Below are positions 23,009-35,612 of a stretch of DNA of 64,000 nucleotides, in pieces. The notes beneath the pieces are model-generated. The model had not been told where the DNA came from. It searched no databases and was given only the letters and a program-made list of their open reading frames with translations. Both the position numbers and the translations under genes were made by a program. This DNA is from Mauremys mutica (Eukaryota; Chordata; Testudines; Geoemydidae). Every line of letters starts with the position of its first letter. The stretch's first letter is position 1. The DNA lies in NCBI RefSeq assembly GCF_020497125.1, contig NC_059072.1, forward strand, positions 301,028,781-301,092,780, in the 5' to 3' direction.

Positions 23009-26000
23009 TACCTTTAATTAAATGTACTGAGGGTTAGCTATACAATTCCTATCATCACTAAAGTTGGTTATTGGGTAGTTAAATCCTAACAAACATCAGG
23101 GTAAGAATGCAGAAACTTTAGTCCTTATCTAACGGGATCCCATCAGCACAAAGATTGAGCACAGTTGGTAGCTTTGCCTTAGGACAGGCCCTCAGACAGA
23201 ATGATACTAAAGAATACATTATTTGAACAGATTAGTCCCTTTATGTCAGGAGAGCGAGAGTATCTAGAGGATTTCACACTACAGCTGTGGACTACTGATA
23301 AGTAAAATACTTCAAATTTCAGCGCAAATAGTCTCTTAAGAGCAAATATTTAAATATTCCTCCCTAGACATAGTCAGATTTAACAAAGCAATTTAGCTCT
23401 AAAAGATATCAATGGTATCAAAAGCATAAGTGTAATGAGTAAAGTGTAAGTTTAAACTTTTAGGAAAGTCATGCTGCTTACAGAGTGGGTCACAAACAAG
23501 ACTGTACATCTATTCCCCCTCCCCTGTATTTAATCACCTCTCAGAAAGGAAGTCTCTGCTCTTCTCATATCCAACAAAATTCACAAGAAAGTACAGTATT
23601 AAAATTATCAGTGAAAGTTGCCAAATGAAAGCCTAGAAACCTTTACTTAATGATCAAAAAGTGAAAGCTACTTTGGAGATCAAAGTCCTCCCTCTGGTAT
23701 AAAGAGAAATCCCACATTTTTCATACAAACACTTTCAAAGGCATTTGGATCAGTTCACCTGATTCGGCTCTACTTTATCTCCACACATACAAATTCAGCT
23801 ATTCCAGACAGGAATGAAGCCACGTAATTTTTCATCCCAAGAAGCCTGAGAAGAGTAATGCACCACTGAACTAACAGTTTCCACAGACATCAGAGGCAAT
23901 TACACATTGTCCAAAGCCTTGTGTTTCTGACTGGGTGGTTGGCCTATAGGATGTTGTCACCAACATGCATCAAACTCCCAGCAATCAGAACTTGGACCTT
24001 GTCAATAAAAAAAATTCCAGTGAAAGCATTGCACTTATCAGGTCTAATGGATGTACAGAAAAATCACCTTTACTTTTTTTGAGAGACATCTCATACCACA
24101 CCCACACTTCAGCTGGAAAAATCAGTCAGAGCTTTTAACCACCACTTTTCCTCTTCCAGTCCAGCTATTTCTGCTTCTCAGTGGGAGGTCTTTGAAGTTA
24201 ATCTTTAAAAAGAGCAATTGGGAGCCCTGAACCAGTTTCTCAACTCAGTCTAGTTATAGCATTTGGTTCTGTTCTTTTCAGGTTTCTGTACCACACCCTC
24301 ACCATGGTATCCAAGAGCCTGGACACAACAGTTTTGCCTATAGGATGAACAGAGATTTCTCCATAAAGAGATACATGAAAAAAAAAAAAAAAACTAGCAA
24401 CAGCTGCTTACCCTACAACAGCACTACAGAAGCATCCAGCAATTTGGGAGCTGTTTTGGGACTGCTAATTCAACCTTATAAGATTAACTCTTTAAAGACC
24501 TCCAGCTACTTTGCAAGATAAGTAAAGGAGGGGAGGGAATGGAGAGAAGTCAGGGTCCCCTCTGTTAGTTCAAGTTCAACACTAGACAGTGAGTTTAAGG
24601 TGGCTACCATAGACCAAAACTACAGCTAAAAGGACATCAATGCTCATGGGGAAGTAGGAGGAGAGAAAAGGAATTCAAATAGTCCAACAAATCATAAATA
24701 TTTTTTTAAACAAACAAATCTTCCACAACACATTCAAAATGTTTTTTTCAATCTGTTCCCTAGTACTTATCTTATCCTTCTACTAAAGATAATTTTTCTC
24801 AGGGGAAGTATACATTGCATACCCTCTTGAAACACCTGGGATTTAAAATGTGTTTAAAAATGAAACCTAAAATTAAGAGACAAGAAGAAAAAGAAGACAT
24901 GCCAGGATGCACAAGGTAGCTATTGGCAAACACTGCAGATGACTCAAAGCAAAAGGCTGTCGCACCCAAAGCGTGCACTATTAGCCTAATAATTTCTCCT
25001 CTCCCTCCACTGTAGATGATTACTATATTAAGCAAGACTCTACAACACTCTACTCTGTGAGGTAGGTATTATTCTATAGTGAACAGTAAATGACACTGAA
25101 AAGTATCCCCTATGTACAATATTACAAATAGTTTCATTTCTCTAGTGTGTTAGATTTTCAATTTAGAAGAAATTCAACTTTATTTTTAAGTGAGTTTTGT
25201 TTTTAATTGAAAAATTAAAATACAAGAGTTGAAGGCCCCTGTTCTCATTCAGACAAGATTCCAACTGAAATCAAAATTAATTGTGGTCAAATAGGAACTA
25301 CAGGACCAGGAACATACTTAACACAATTTCGAAGTGTGAGTGTGTGTGTGTGAGAGAGTGCGCGTGCACGCAGTCGTGAGTTACACTTATTTTAGTAGCA
25401 AGTATATTTTTCCCTACTGAACATTTAAAACAGCCTTTGAACACTGCATATTTCCTCACAACCTTTCTTGTACAAATGGCACTAAACCTAGTCCCTTTTA
25501 CACTATGCCTTTCTCATTGTCACACACAAAATCTTAAGCTCTGAGGACCAGAAGTATGGAGAAGGATAACTATATATCCATTTTTTATTCTATGAAAAAA
25601 ATGAAACTCTTGTTCCATTTTAAATTATACAGTGTGACAGTGGGTTTTTATGGGATATTTCAGTAGAAACAGACTTTCAGGTCATCAATTCTTTGAATTA
25701 CAAATCCAACATGTTTACAGCGGCTCAGAATCAAACCTTAGCAAGTATAACAAAGCAAATGCAACCAGAGTCTGTAGTGCTATTAACTAATACTTTGCCC
25801 AAATATCTTTCAGAAATTCTCTACTACACGACAAACAGATCAACAGAAACGTGTACCCAGCTTTAGAAAAGACTAATATATCCTACAATCAACTGAGCCG
25901 TGTTTAAAGCAATAAAACCAGCAGCGCATCTAAAGTATTAAATATTAACACATTTTAAGAATAAGCATACATGAAATGAAATGCGATAACACTTAAAACA

Positions 26001-27419
26001 TTGTCAATTTTTAAGGCTTATTTCAGGTGTATTGTTTTCAGGAACATAGAAACAATATAGTCCACTTAATATTTTGAAAAACACACAGCAAAAAAAACCC
26101 CAAAAAACACTAGTTTACACAGCACTTAAATACTAAATAATCATGTTTACGTAAAGTGCAACAGAACTGACGGTATTTACTAAACTATAACAGGAAGTTT
26201 TCTTTTTTTCAGTCTCACTCTCATGATACATCTGAGGAATTTCTGGTGTACAAAAGATTTTTAGATTTTAAAAGATGCTCTGCCCTCAAGGCCAAAAACC
26301 TACAAGAACTGGCATTCTTTGTTTTCCTCTGGTAGTTAAGTGCAATCAAGCATGTGACTGAGTTCATACATTAACAGAGGTAAAGAACATACAGCCATGT
26401 TTTTTCAACAGGTACACCTACTCTGCTATTAGAATTATCATTCCTATTTAGATACTGTACCACAGCAAGACAGAAAAGTTACCTTAATTTGTTTTAAGGT
26501 GTTTGCATAGTCCCAAGAGCCAGAAAGTAAAAAGAAATCCAGCAGTTTTATGCAGTTAAAATGGCTACTGTAGATTGGGGAAGTGGTGTCTGTGCTTCAG
26601 CTTATGAGTCATACATGAAACTAAGTGTTTCTCAGGGAGGCACGCCCATGTTGCTGTGGGCCCAATTACTCTGCTAGGTCAAACATGCAAATCTGCAGGT
26701 AAGAAGGGAAAAGAGAACAACCTGAATCACCCAGCCCCACCTTAGCTAGCAAGAGCAAAGGCCAAATAATCTTTGTAACAAACTGAAATGCAGAGTTAGT
26801 GCAACATGCACTACTGGCTATTTAAAACCACATTTTAGAAAGTGACTGAAAGGCATTCACTTTGTAAGAAAGTACTTAATTTGTCAAATGCTAAGGAAAT
26901 GAACATATAATGTTTCATGCTTTTTACCTAACAGCAGAGAACAGAAAAGTTACTGGTGCTGTTGATTGAAGTTGTAAAAAAAAAAAAAAAAAAAAATCAA
27001 ACAGGTGCATTAAAGCTTGTTATGTTTGCAAAACAATGGACAAAGAAGGGTTGGAACAATTTACATAGTGGATATTAGATATGTCTTTCTGTGCTACTTG
27101 TTAACTGAATGAAACCTAATCTTTGCATGTGCAAAGAGACAATCAATTAATTAGCCTTTATAAATGTAAAACATTTTAATGTAACCTTATAAAAATGTAA
27201 AACACTAAAGAAATATTAATATAAAATTCAAAAATGTTTCTGTCTTCACAGTAATTGCATTACCTAACAGGCTGTTCTTTAGAAGACAATAGTTGCGGAT
27301 ACATAAAATATACAATTACATCTTACTACGTTCTGGTGACAGCTACGGCAATTTCCTGCAATATCCTTGAAAAATCCTAATGAATTAAGTGTAAGTAGCT
27401 TCGGAGTCCATTTTATTAA
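23009..27419. other. 4.4-kb repeat-poor AT-rich stretch
   Basis: I find no mobile element, no coding exon and no RNA here. Simple sequences are a 15-base A run near 24379, a TG run at about 25337-25360 and a 23-base A run near 26974. The absence of recognised repeats over this length is unusual for this window; it may hold conserved non-coding DNA or old unrecognised repeats. Confidence 0.4.
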
Positions 27420-28115
27420 AAATGTAAAGTTTATGTATTATTGTGGAATGGCATGTAGCCCTAGGAAGTGTTATTGTGCCAGACAAGAATGAATTTATGG
27501 GACAAAGTGAGATGGGTTTCCCAGGTGGATGTGTATGCAAATATACCTCCTCTGGTTATGCAAGAACTCAGCCTTTTGAAGTTTCAACCTGAGGAGGGGA
27601 CCTTTAGACCTAAACTGTAGAAAAGAATGACTCATGGATTAATGGGTGTTCTTGTTCTGAACTAAGAGCTGTTAAGAACTTGGAAAGACAGAAAAACACC
27701 TTGATGGAGTTTGAAGGACTGAATCCTACCAGAGTCCTTGTTGGAATTGGGTTGATTTCTGATAAGTTTATAAGCAGGCATGTATATTCTTTTATTGTTT
27801 TTAATATGTTCTCTCTGTAATGCTTTCACATTAAGAATAAATATGCTTGCTTATAAAGGGCTATGTGGTAACTTCTAGTAATTACACTGTTTATATTCTC
27901 TGAGGGGAGCTCGAGGCAGGCGTGTTTAGGCAGTCTGACTTGCTGGGGAACTCAGTGTAGGCAGGGAACTGTGCAGCCTGGAAATATCCCAGTCAGGAAG
28001 GAGCCGTGTCTCTCTGCCCAAGAAAAGTGATGCCTGAGGAGCCAGAAGCCTAAGACTGGGTGCCCATGGTGGGGGGGGGGGGGAATTCAGGTGCAGTTGC
28101 TTGAACCGTGATAGT
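27420..28115 (+). mobile_element. Probable LTR fragment of a retrovirus- or Gypsy-like element
   Basis: An AATAAATATGCTTGCTTATA polyadenylation region near 27836 is followed by a GC-richer tail with GGCAGGCGTGTTTAGGCAGT. This R-U5-like organisation suggests a plus-strand LTR. I cannot find matching TG...CA ends or a target duplication, and a run of G near 28070 disturbs the end. Confidence 0.4.
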
Positions 28116-28224
28116 TCTATACTATTTTTCTCTGAACATATATGTATACCAAAGGAAAAATATGGCTTTCAAAATTCTCAATTTTCAATGTGCTATCTAT
28201 GTGATTAAACTAATGTAATAAATG

Positions 28225-29125
28225 AAAGGGGGGGCGCCTCCCTTTTATGGACACCCAACCAGCCAGTTAGCTATAAAATCCCTCTTGGTGGCTGCTTGCT
28301 TTACCTATAAAGGGTTAAAAAAATCCCCCAGGTAAACACCTGACCAAAAGAGCCAATGGGAAGGTTAGAACTTTTTGAAATGGGGAAAAAAACCTTTCCT
28401 TTTCTCTCTCTGTTGTTCTCTCTGGGATGAAGAGACAGGGTGGGGGAAGGGACTGCTGAAATGCAGTGTAAAGTTTGGACCAGGTATGAAAATTCATCAT
28501 CCATACCTAGAAGAATTCATTGGCATGAGGAATGTTTAGATAGACGCGATTAAGTTTATTTCTTTTGTTTTCTGTAAGGCTTGTGGATTCCTTTGTGCTA
28601 ACCCCAGATGCTTTTGTTTGCTTGTAACCTTTAAGCTGAACCCCCAAGAAAGCTATTTTGGGTGCTTAATTTTTTGGATTTTTTTTTTAACGTTTTAGCA
28701 AAAGCCTAAGTTCCAGATGCATTTTTTCTTTCTTTTTGTTTTTAATAAAAATTTACCTTTTTTAAGAACCTGATTGGTTTTTGTGTCTTAAAAGGTCTGC
28801 GCATATGTTTTTCAATTTGCTGGTGGCAACAGCTGGGTTTCTCTTTTGTTTGTTTTCTTCTCAGCTTCCCTGAGGGAGGGGTGGAAAAGCTGAGAAGTGA
28901 ATTTTTCCAGGATTTGCAAGAGGCAGTTTTTCACTCGGGTGGTGGCAGTGTTTACCAAGCCAAGGTCAGAGAAAAGCTGTAACCTTTGGGGGAGAGAGGG
29001 GGTTAATACGAGCCTGGAGTGGCAAGTATTAATTTTTAAAATCCTTGCAGGCCTCCACCTTCTGCACTCAAAGTGCCAGAGTGGGGAATCAGCCTTGACA
29101 ACTAAATATTACTATCTACTCTTTG
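28225..29125 (+). mobile_element. Probable LTR-like segment
   Basis: A CTATAAAATCC TATA-like box (28271), a pyrimidine-rich stretch, AATAAAAATTTACC near 28744 and a GC-richer tail resemble an LTR in plus orientation. Borders and target duplication were not found. The ORFs at 28301-28504 and 28897-29148 are not convincing genes. Confidence 0.35.
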
Positions 29126-30585
29126 TTGAACAGTACGAGTATTCTTAAAGCTGTACAAGACACAGATAATGACATTGTAGAGCACTTTGTGACAGGGGCT
29201 ATGATTATATAAACACACAGAGACACACAGAACTAACAAAATTTCAATCAGAACAAACAAAAATGTGTGTGGGGGGGTTGGTTTTTTTTTAATTGGGAAG
29301 ATGTTAGTGTAGGCTTGATAGTGGACTAGAAAGTGAAAGGACTAGAATTTGTACCTTCGAGGATAAAGAATCAATTCAAGAGGGATGAGTCCAGTGCATT
29401 GGATATGGAGATCATTGCAGGCATAGAGAACGGCACAGGAAAGGCACAAAGACCAGAGTGCTATTACTGGTGGAGCAATAGGGCCATGGTAGGGCACGAC
29501 AGACGACAAGAGCAGAAAAGCAGACAGATGTCTTTAATGCTCTGCACAATGCTACAAGGATGAGAAGCTTAAACTTCATTCGGTAGCTGAATGGAAACAG
29601 TCCAAATACTATTATAGCTAGCAGTAATTAAACAACACCTACCAGCAATTAAACAATAGTTGAATAAATAGCCACTAAGCAAAATGGATTATTTTTATGG
29701 AAGTTACTATCTCCACTTGATTACTAGTTATATTTAGTAATTAAGATTAAAGTTTTGTTTTTACTTGCATTCTCTATGATTTCAGTGGGATCACAGCAGA
29801 TGCAAGACAGGGCAGAAGTTGGCTCTCAATTTACAAGGACTAGTGCAATTATCCAGATGATTTTATCAGCTATATTTTATTAAGGTATTTTTCAGCCTAC
29901 ATTAGGAAAGGATGTGAAACAACAAGCTGATCAACAGTAGTTGGTTTACCACTCACCAAGTAAAGGTTACCAGTGTCATTTCCCTCTAGTTCCAGACCAA
30001 ACTATATATTCATTTTCAGTTCTTAGCTGAAAAAGGCCTCAGTAGGGGTAACAGTATGATGTTATTTTAGTCAGAGCATATTATCTAGCTTCTGGGGGAG
30101 GCATATTGTATTCTCTATCACTTCATCCACATAATTCTAATACTATCTTCCATGTGCCCAGATAACCAGAAAATGCAGAATCAATTTTAAACCATATGCA
30201 ATCCCAACAGGGAATTTAACATTTATTACAGTAACTGTAACATACATACATATATATTATATTGGACAAACTCTCTCTCTTATGGTAATTCAGTTATGGT
30301 TAGAAATGACTGCAGTCAAGCATGATTATAAACTATGCAGAATTTTCTCAGTGCCTCTAATTTAGTTGTGGTGGCCATGTTTTTTAAAAAAGCATATATA
30401 AAATGCATTCATATTTAATGTGAGGTTAAGCAGATGCATATTCACCATTACTGCTGCATCAGTTTTCTTCCAAATTACTAATGATAATTTTGGGCTCAAT
30501 TCAATAATAATTAGGTTTTGCAGTTGTTCAAATGAGGATGTGACAGACTGATATATCTCTGTATCATATTATGAACTCCATTTTG
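29126..30585. other. AT-rich non-coding DNA
   Basis: Nothing recognised. The 76-codon ORF at 29333-29563 has no family signature. Confidence 0.4.
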
Positions 30586-30815
30586 TATTAGAAAAGCAGT
30601 GTACCCTATTGCTAGAGCACTGGACTGACACTCAGCAGACCTGGGGTCCAGTTCCAGCTCTGCCACTGGCCTGATAGGTGACCTTGGGTAAATCATTTCA
30701 TTGCTCTGTGCCTCAGTTTCTCCATCTGTAAAATGGGGATAATGACCAGCTTTGTAAAGGATGTTGAGATATACTGGAGAAAAGCTCTATATAAGAGCAA
30801 GGTATAATTATTACT
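30586..30815 (+). mobile_element. MIR (CORE-SINE)
   Basis: The copy shows the MIR order: a tRNA-like head (CTAGAGCACTGGACTGACAC), the core with GCTCTGCCACTGGCC and GTGACCTTGGGTAAATCA, then CTCTGTGCCTCAGTTTCTCC, ATCTGTAAAATGGGGATAAT and a 3' end with ATAATTATTACTA. MIR is an old amniote-wide SINE copied by L2. Confidence 0.85.
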
Positions 30816-31897
30816 ATGTGCTGAACATTTGTCTAAAATTGCACAAGGCAGCTTAGTGTATTGTACTGAATTGCAGACAGTACCCTGCCAAAGTCAGATA
30901 CATGAGACTTCACTGAAGTACAATCTCTGAGAAACCATGAATCTAGAGTAGGCAAATCGTGGGCCAATTATTATTTTATCTGTAGTCTGGACTTTGACCA
31001 TACCTTGACCAAGAAATTTGGACTTGACAAAAAATAATTGACTACCCCATATCTACTGCCATTGACTGATTGTCAGGAACTGATCCATCCCCCTGGAATG
31101 ATGGACTTTCTACACAAGGTGGGGGAGAGAATGATTCAGTGGAGGAGCCTGAAGCATTGCAGGAGTCAGGGGACACACAGGGCAAAGAAAGACAGAGTCA
31201 GAGAGGATGCTGCTCTAAGCAACCATTGCCAAGCCTGAAATGCTGACAGACCTTGGACTCACAGAAGGGGTGAGATCAGACTAGGGAAGGGTGTGTCTCA
31301 GGACTTTTTGTTATTTTACAAGGCTCTGTAACTCCCAAAGTTTTTAAGAGTAAAGTGGTTGTGGTTAGCTATCACTTGTTAAGCCAGTATTCCTTGCTTT
31401 CCAGCCACATTGTCGCCGAAGGGTTAAACTAAACCCAGAGGGCCTACAGGTTAGGTGAGACTCTGAAGGAGCATCTTTAAGTGATGGGGGAAAACAGCTC
31501 AGGAGATCTAAGGCAATGGTTTTAGGATCTAGGGTGACTGGAATGCAGAGTTCCATGTCTTAAGGAAGGGTGTCGGACAAGAGGTCTGAGTCTGGGAGAG
31601 AAAGCCCTATACATCCAGAGCTAGACTAGTTGTGATGGAAGTAGGAACTGTCTCTCCTATTTTTATGAACTATCTTCATAACTCTATCTTATCATGTTGT
31701 TATAAGCAGAAGACATAAGTGGAAGACCCTACAAAGACAATGGAAATCCCAAGGACTGGGCAACTGACACTTATTTAGCTTGCTGAAAGCCTGTCCTTGA
31801 TATGTGAACTCAATATAGCTTTGCAGGACGAGAAAATGGGCGGAGGTGATGATTACAATTGGGCTCACAAAGACACCGATCTCCGACCTAAGACTTA
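30816..31897. other. Non-coding; possible LTR remnant
   Basis: No gene recognised. The part from about 31250 to 31640 has a GC-moderate, LTR-like texture, but I found no ends. ORFs at 31038-31238 and 31365-31556 are unsupported. Confidence 0.3.
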
Positions 31898-32190
31898 GGC
31901 TATATCTATACTACCACTTATGTCGGCAAAACTTATATCACCTAGGGGTGTGGGGAAAAAGCCCTGAGTGAAATAAGTTTTGACAGCATATGTGATAGTG
32001 TGCACACTGCTATGCTGGCAGGAGAGCTTCTCCTGCTGACATAGCTACTGCTGCTCCTGGAGGTGGTTTTATTATGTTGACAGGCGAACTCTCTCCCATT
32101 GGCCTACAGCAGTTACATGAGCGATTTTACAGCAGCACAGCTACATCAGTACAGCTGTGTCACTATAAGCTCACTAATGTAGACATGGCC
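31898..32190. mobile_element. Harbinger-like MITE, 293 bp
   Basis: GGCTATATCTATACTACCAC at left and GGCCATGTCTACATTAGTGA (reverse complement of the right end) are inverted termini. Flanks are TTA at left and TAA at right, compatible with a decayed TWA-type Harbinger site. Confidence 0.6.
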
Positions 32191-32210
32191 TAAGACAAAA
32201 AGGAACAGGG

Positions 32211-32670
32211 GTGTCAGGGCCGGGCTGTGGGTGGTCTATGTGCACTGGTCAGGTACCACGTTGACATGAGGAGACAAGTAGCGGGGTGGAGTTCAAGCCG
32301 AGTCAGGATGCCAGGGAGTCAGTCAGGCACCAGGTTATAAACACAAGGCAAGTAGAAAAGTCCCGGATGAACTGGGGTCAGAAGCCAGAGTCTAGGGTCC
32401 ACAGCAAAGCAAAGTCTGGAGCTGAAGCAAGCAGACACTCTGCATCATTGCTCAGACAGCTCCCTATGAAGACTTCCTGGTTTATATACCAGCATGAGCC
32501 AATCAGTGGGCTCGGGGAGGGGGGGCACTAGTCAGGTGCTGCTAGGCAGTACTTCCTGCAATGTCTAGATTCACAGGGTCCACCAGCAGAAACCCAACCT
32601 ATGCCTCCACTGGCGATACAGAAGTAGCAGCAACCCAGAACCCCCCTGCAGCCCAGATTCTAGTCCCACA
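32211..32670 (-). mobile_element. Possible LTR, minus orientation
   Basis: The segment begins TGTCAGGGCCGGGC and ends TAGTCCCACA, so it has TG...CA form. A TTTATATACCAG motif near 32491 gives a TATA box on minus. A matching 5-bp duplication is missing, so the borders are uncertain. Confidence 0.35.
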
Positions 32671-32683
32671 GGCTCTTACAATA

Positions 32684-32961
32684 GGGCTCGTCTACACAGC
32701 CCCACATTTCAACTATGGGGGGTACGAGCTGCAGCATGCACTAGTGGGCTGTACCATAACTCTTCTCTGTGGATGCTGCTGGTGCAATCTAAATGGCAGT
32801 GAGTTTGTGTTAAAGTAGTCTTTCAAACAGCTGTACACTGATACAAACGAAGTACCTTTCAGTTTGCACCAGCAGTGTTCACGAGGGAGTTAAAGCATGC
32901 TAGTGTGCACTTCAGTTCATACATCCATTGTCTGAACAGTGGAACCATGTAGACATAGCTT
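32684..32961. mobile_element. Harbinger-like MITE
   Basis: GGGCTCGTCTACACAGCC at left and AAGCTATGTCTACATGG (reverse complement of the right end) form imperfect termini. No target duplication is visible. The 85-codon ORF at 32561-32818 is unsupported. Confidence 0.5.
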
Positions 32962-33009
32962 GAGACAGTGAAAGGAAATGAAGATGGTTTCTACAGCACA
33001 ATGGCTCAT

Positions 33010-33310
33010 GACTAAGGCTATGTTTTAGTCACAGGTATTTTTAGTAAAAGTCACGGATACATCACGGGCAATAAACAAAAACAGATGGCCTGTGACCTAT
33101 CCATGACTTTTACTATATATCACTGACTAAATCTTTGTGGGAGGGGACAGGATGGGAGGGTCTGGGGGGGGGCGCTGTGGATGCTTGGGGGGGGACGGAC
33201 ACGTCGGGGGAAGTGCCATGGGCACTCAGGGGGTGCGGCCAGGGAGAGGACACGCCACGAGTGCTGAGGGGAGGGTTGGCAGGGCTGGGACAGGGGGCAG
33301 GCTCCCTACC
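33010..33310. mobile_element. Interspersed repeat with inverted AGTCAC arms and G-rich tail
   Basis: TATTTTTAGTAAAAGTCACG is partly mirrored by CATGACTTTTACTATATATC about 70 bp downstream. The G-rich remainder yields ORFs on both strands (33113-33433, 33135-33331) that are composition artefacts. The family is unidentified. Confidence 0.4.
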
Positions 33311-33401
33311 CAGCTCCTGAGTATTATTTAACATTTCTGTGTCTGTTCTAATGTGCACACCAAATACAGGACTTCGGAAACAAAACACGTAAAAAGCACA
33401 C

Positions 33402-33529
33402 TCTTGCATCCGACAAAGTGGGTATTCACCCACAAAAGCTCATGCTGCAAAACGTCTGTTAGTCTATAAGGTGCCACAGGATTCTTTGCTGCTTTTACAG
33501 ATCCAGACTAACACGGCTACCTCTCTGAT
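33402..33529 (+). mobile_element. Short Penelope-like repeat with hammerhead-like hairpin, 15-bp duplication
   Basis: ACGTAAAAAGCACAC is repeated exactly at 33387-33401 and 33530-33544, bounding a 128-bp insert. The insert starts a few bases before CCGACAA (33410-33416), then has a hairpin GTGGGT-ATTC-ACCCAC (33418-33433), AAAAGCTCATGC, and ends with AACACGGCTACCTCTCTGAT. This is a clean, very short retro-type insertion and the best copy for defining both ends of the unit. Confidence 0.7.
33418..33433 (+). other. 6-bp hairpin in a hammerhead-like context
   Basis: GTGGGT pairs fully with ACCCAC around an ATTC loop. It is preceded by CCGACAA plus one extra A and followed by AAAAGC, which compare with CUGANGA and GAAA of hammerhead ribozymes. 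The extra base and the changed core make this copy unlikely to cleave. Confidence 0.45.
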
Positions 33530-33544
33530 ACGTAAAAAGCACAC

Positions 33545-34684
33545 ACAGTCATTGTATTTTTCTGGACTTTAATTAGGCATTTAGGGAACAGAATATGGGA
33601 GTAGAAACAAATATATGTGGAAGCCAATCTCCCTTTTAAAGCTTGGGCTGGAGAGGAGAAAGATAACTGGGTGATGTTTAATTGGTACCCTTTAGAAGAG
33701 TGTTTCCTTTTAGAAAATGATGCAAAAAAGTTATTTCACAAGTCTACAGTTAAGCAACTCCTAGCCCTTACAAATTAATTGTATGTCTGAGAGTAGTGGT
33801 GATGGGGGTGAGGCAGATGTTTAAACTGACATGAATTGACAACTGAGGACTAAACTAGAGAGAAAAGTTCATCCTGTCTATACATTCAAGTTGGTTTTGT
33901 GCATTTCCTAGTGCAGAAGAAGTTTTAGATTTGCTTTGTAGATGGCTTTCATAGATCAGCCTCCCATACAGCGCCAATCATGACTTTGTACAGCCTTGCA
34001 CAGTACAGAACATTTTAGGAAAATCTCTCTTGACTGGAGCTAAAGGATTTACACTTCATTTTTCAAAGTCATATTACAGCTGATTTGCTCTAATGTACAC
34101 ATATGAACATCAAGGCCAAACATTTTGAATATGCAATCCTAAAGTTACATACCTAAATAAGTGTCCTAATTTTCAAAGAGTGCCAAGTACTGAAATTCCC
34201 ATTGTCTTGTTAACACTGAGTAGCTTTACTAAAATATTCCCACTGAACTATGTTAAAACTGAGGGAAGCCATAGTGTAGACCAGGTTCCAGAGGCTGGAA
34301 CGGTTTTCATTGCCATTTTAATAACCTTCTAAAAAAAGTTTTAATCAAAACTGTGGCAAAAATGTTTCGAAGTGTACTCCATGCTTCCCACCAGTTTTAA
34401 CAGCAGTTCAGCTGAAGCAGTGTGAATTGTTTCGGTAAAGTTTCACCAGTGCAGACAAATCCATTTACTTTAATGGATGATGTGGTTCCTCAGCATTTCT
34501 GAAAATAAGGCTGCTTAATTTTAGGAACCCACACATGAAAATCTCAAACCAAATTCCTGAACTAAAATATAGCAGTATTTGTACAATTCAGTTTCCAAGT
34601 AAGTCAATGCCACTTTATGTCAGGGAATATTTTAAGACAACATACACTATATTCCTATAGGAGGAGGAGGAAGAAGGGAAGACA
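33545..34684. other. Non-coding, nothing recognised
   Basis: No gene or bounded repeat seen. Confidence 0.4.
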
Positions 34685-34692
34685 CATTAAAG

Positions 34693-35227
34693 CAGTGGTT
34701 TTCAACCTTTTTGGCCTCAGGAGCCATTTGTAAATGTTTATGGTCTGTCACTACCCAGTAAATAGTTTAGGGTTGGAGGCCCTGAGATGGTTTCTGTCAG
34801 GTTCTGCCCCCCTGGGGGGTTGGGTCCTACCTGGCACTCATTCCACAGTGGCAGCTCCTGCAGCTTCTATGCTGTGGGGCTGAATGGTCTTGGCTCTGTG
34901 CTCCATGCATTGCAACCTCTGGGGTTGCAGCGCCGCTCAGGTTTGGCCCCGCTCTCCTGACTGGACCAAATCTGTGTGAATGGACTTGGGACCTGGCTCA
35001 TGGGGTTGCAGTGTCACTCACTCAAATTTGGCCTATCCGAACTCTCGTAATCATGACGTCTGGGCCAAACCTGAGTGGCGCTGGGACCCCAGAGGTTGCA
35101 GTGCCGGGAACAGGGATGCATGCCCAGCCAGCCCTGTGGGACAGGAGCCACAGGAGATGCCATGCAACCCTTTGAAATGTTCTGGAGACCCAATTCTGGA
35201 TCCCAACCCATAGGCTGAGAAACGCTG
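34693..35227. mobile_element. hAT-type MITE, 535 bp
   Basis: CAGTGGTTTTCAACCTTTTT and the reverse complement of the right end, CAGCGTTTCTCAGCCTATGG, are hAT-style inverted termini. The flanks CATTAAAG (34685-34692) and CACTAAAG (35228-35235) are an 8-bp duplication with one mismatch. GC-rich inside with no transposase; ORFs at 34980-35309 are by-products. Confidence 0.8.
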
Positions 35228-35235
35228 CACTAAAG

Positions 35236-35612
35236 GATATTTTTCCCAAAGTTGTGGATGTGGTTTTAGTTGTACAACTCTCCATTCTCTGAAAAGTAAC
35301 CCTTAGCATTCATATCCCATGAAGTTGCTTTAAACAAACAACTGGGATTTTCAAAGTGCTCAGTGTGGTGGAAGTGGGGCTACTCTGCAATAATTTATGA
35401 ATAATGTATTGTGACCTGGTAGTTGGGGCATTTACTGTAGGACTATGTTGGTTTAGTTCCGTAGCAGATTGTGGAAAAACATGTAGGAAATAGGACAATG
35501 ACACCAGATAGCTACCCATCCATCAGCACTTCGGGGACAAAACAAGGGCCTTTTGCTTTGATGACCTACCTCCAACCCCCTACAGAGCTCACCAAACTTC
35601 TTTTGTTTGCAG
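35236..35612. other. Non-coding, nothing recognised
   Basis: No gene-like signal. Confidence 0.4.

Noticed and set aside
27420..29125. A complete provirus between two LTR-like segments
   Set aside because: The two segments do not resemble each other as a pair of LTRs, no gag, pol or env similarity lies between them, and no target duplication was found.
33113..33433. 106-codon minus ORF and overlapping plus ORFs
   Set aside because: Low-complexity G/C-rich sequence within an interspersed repeat; no conserved motif.
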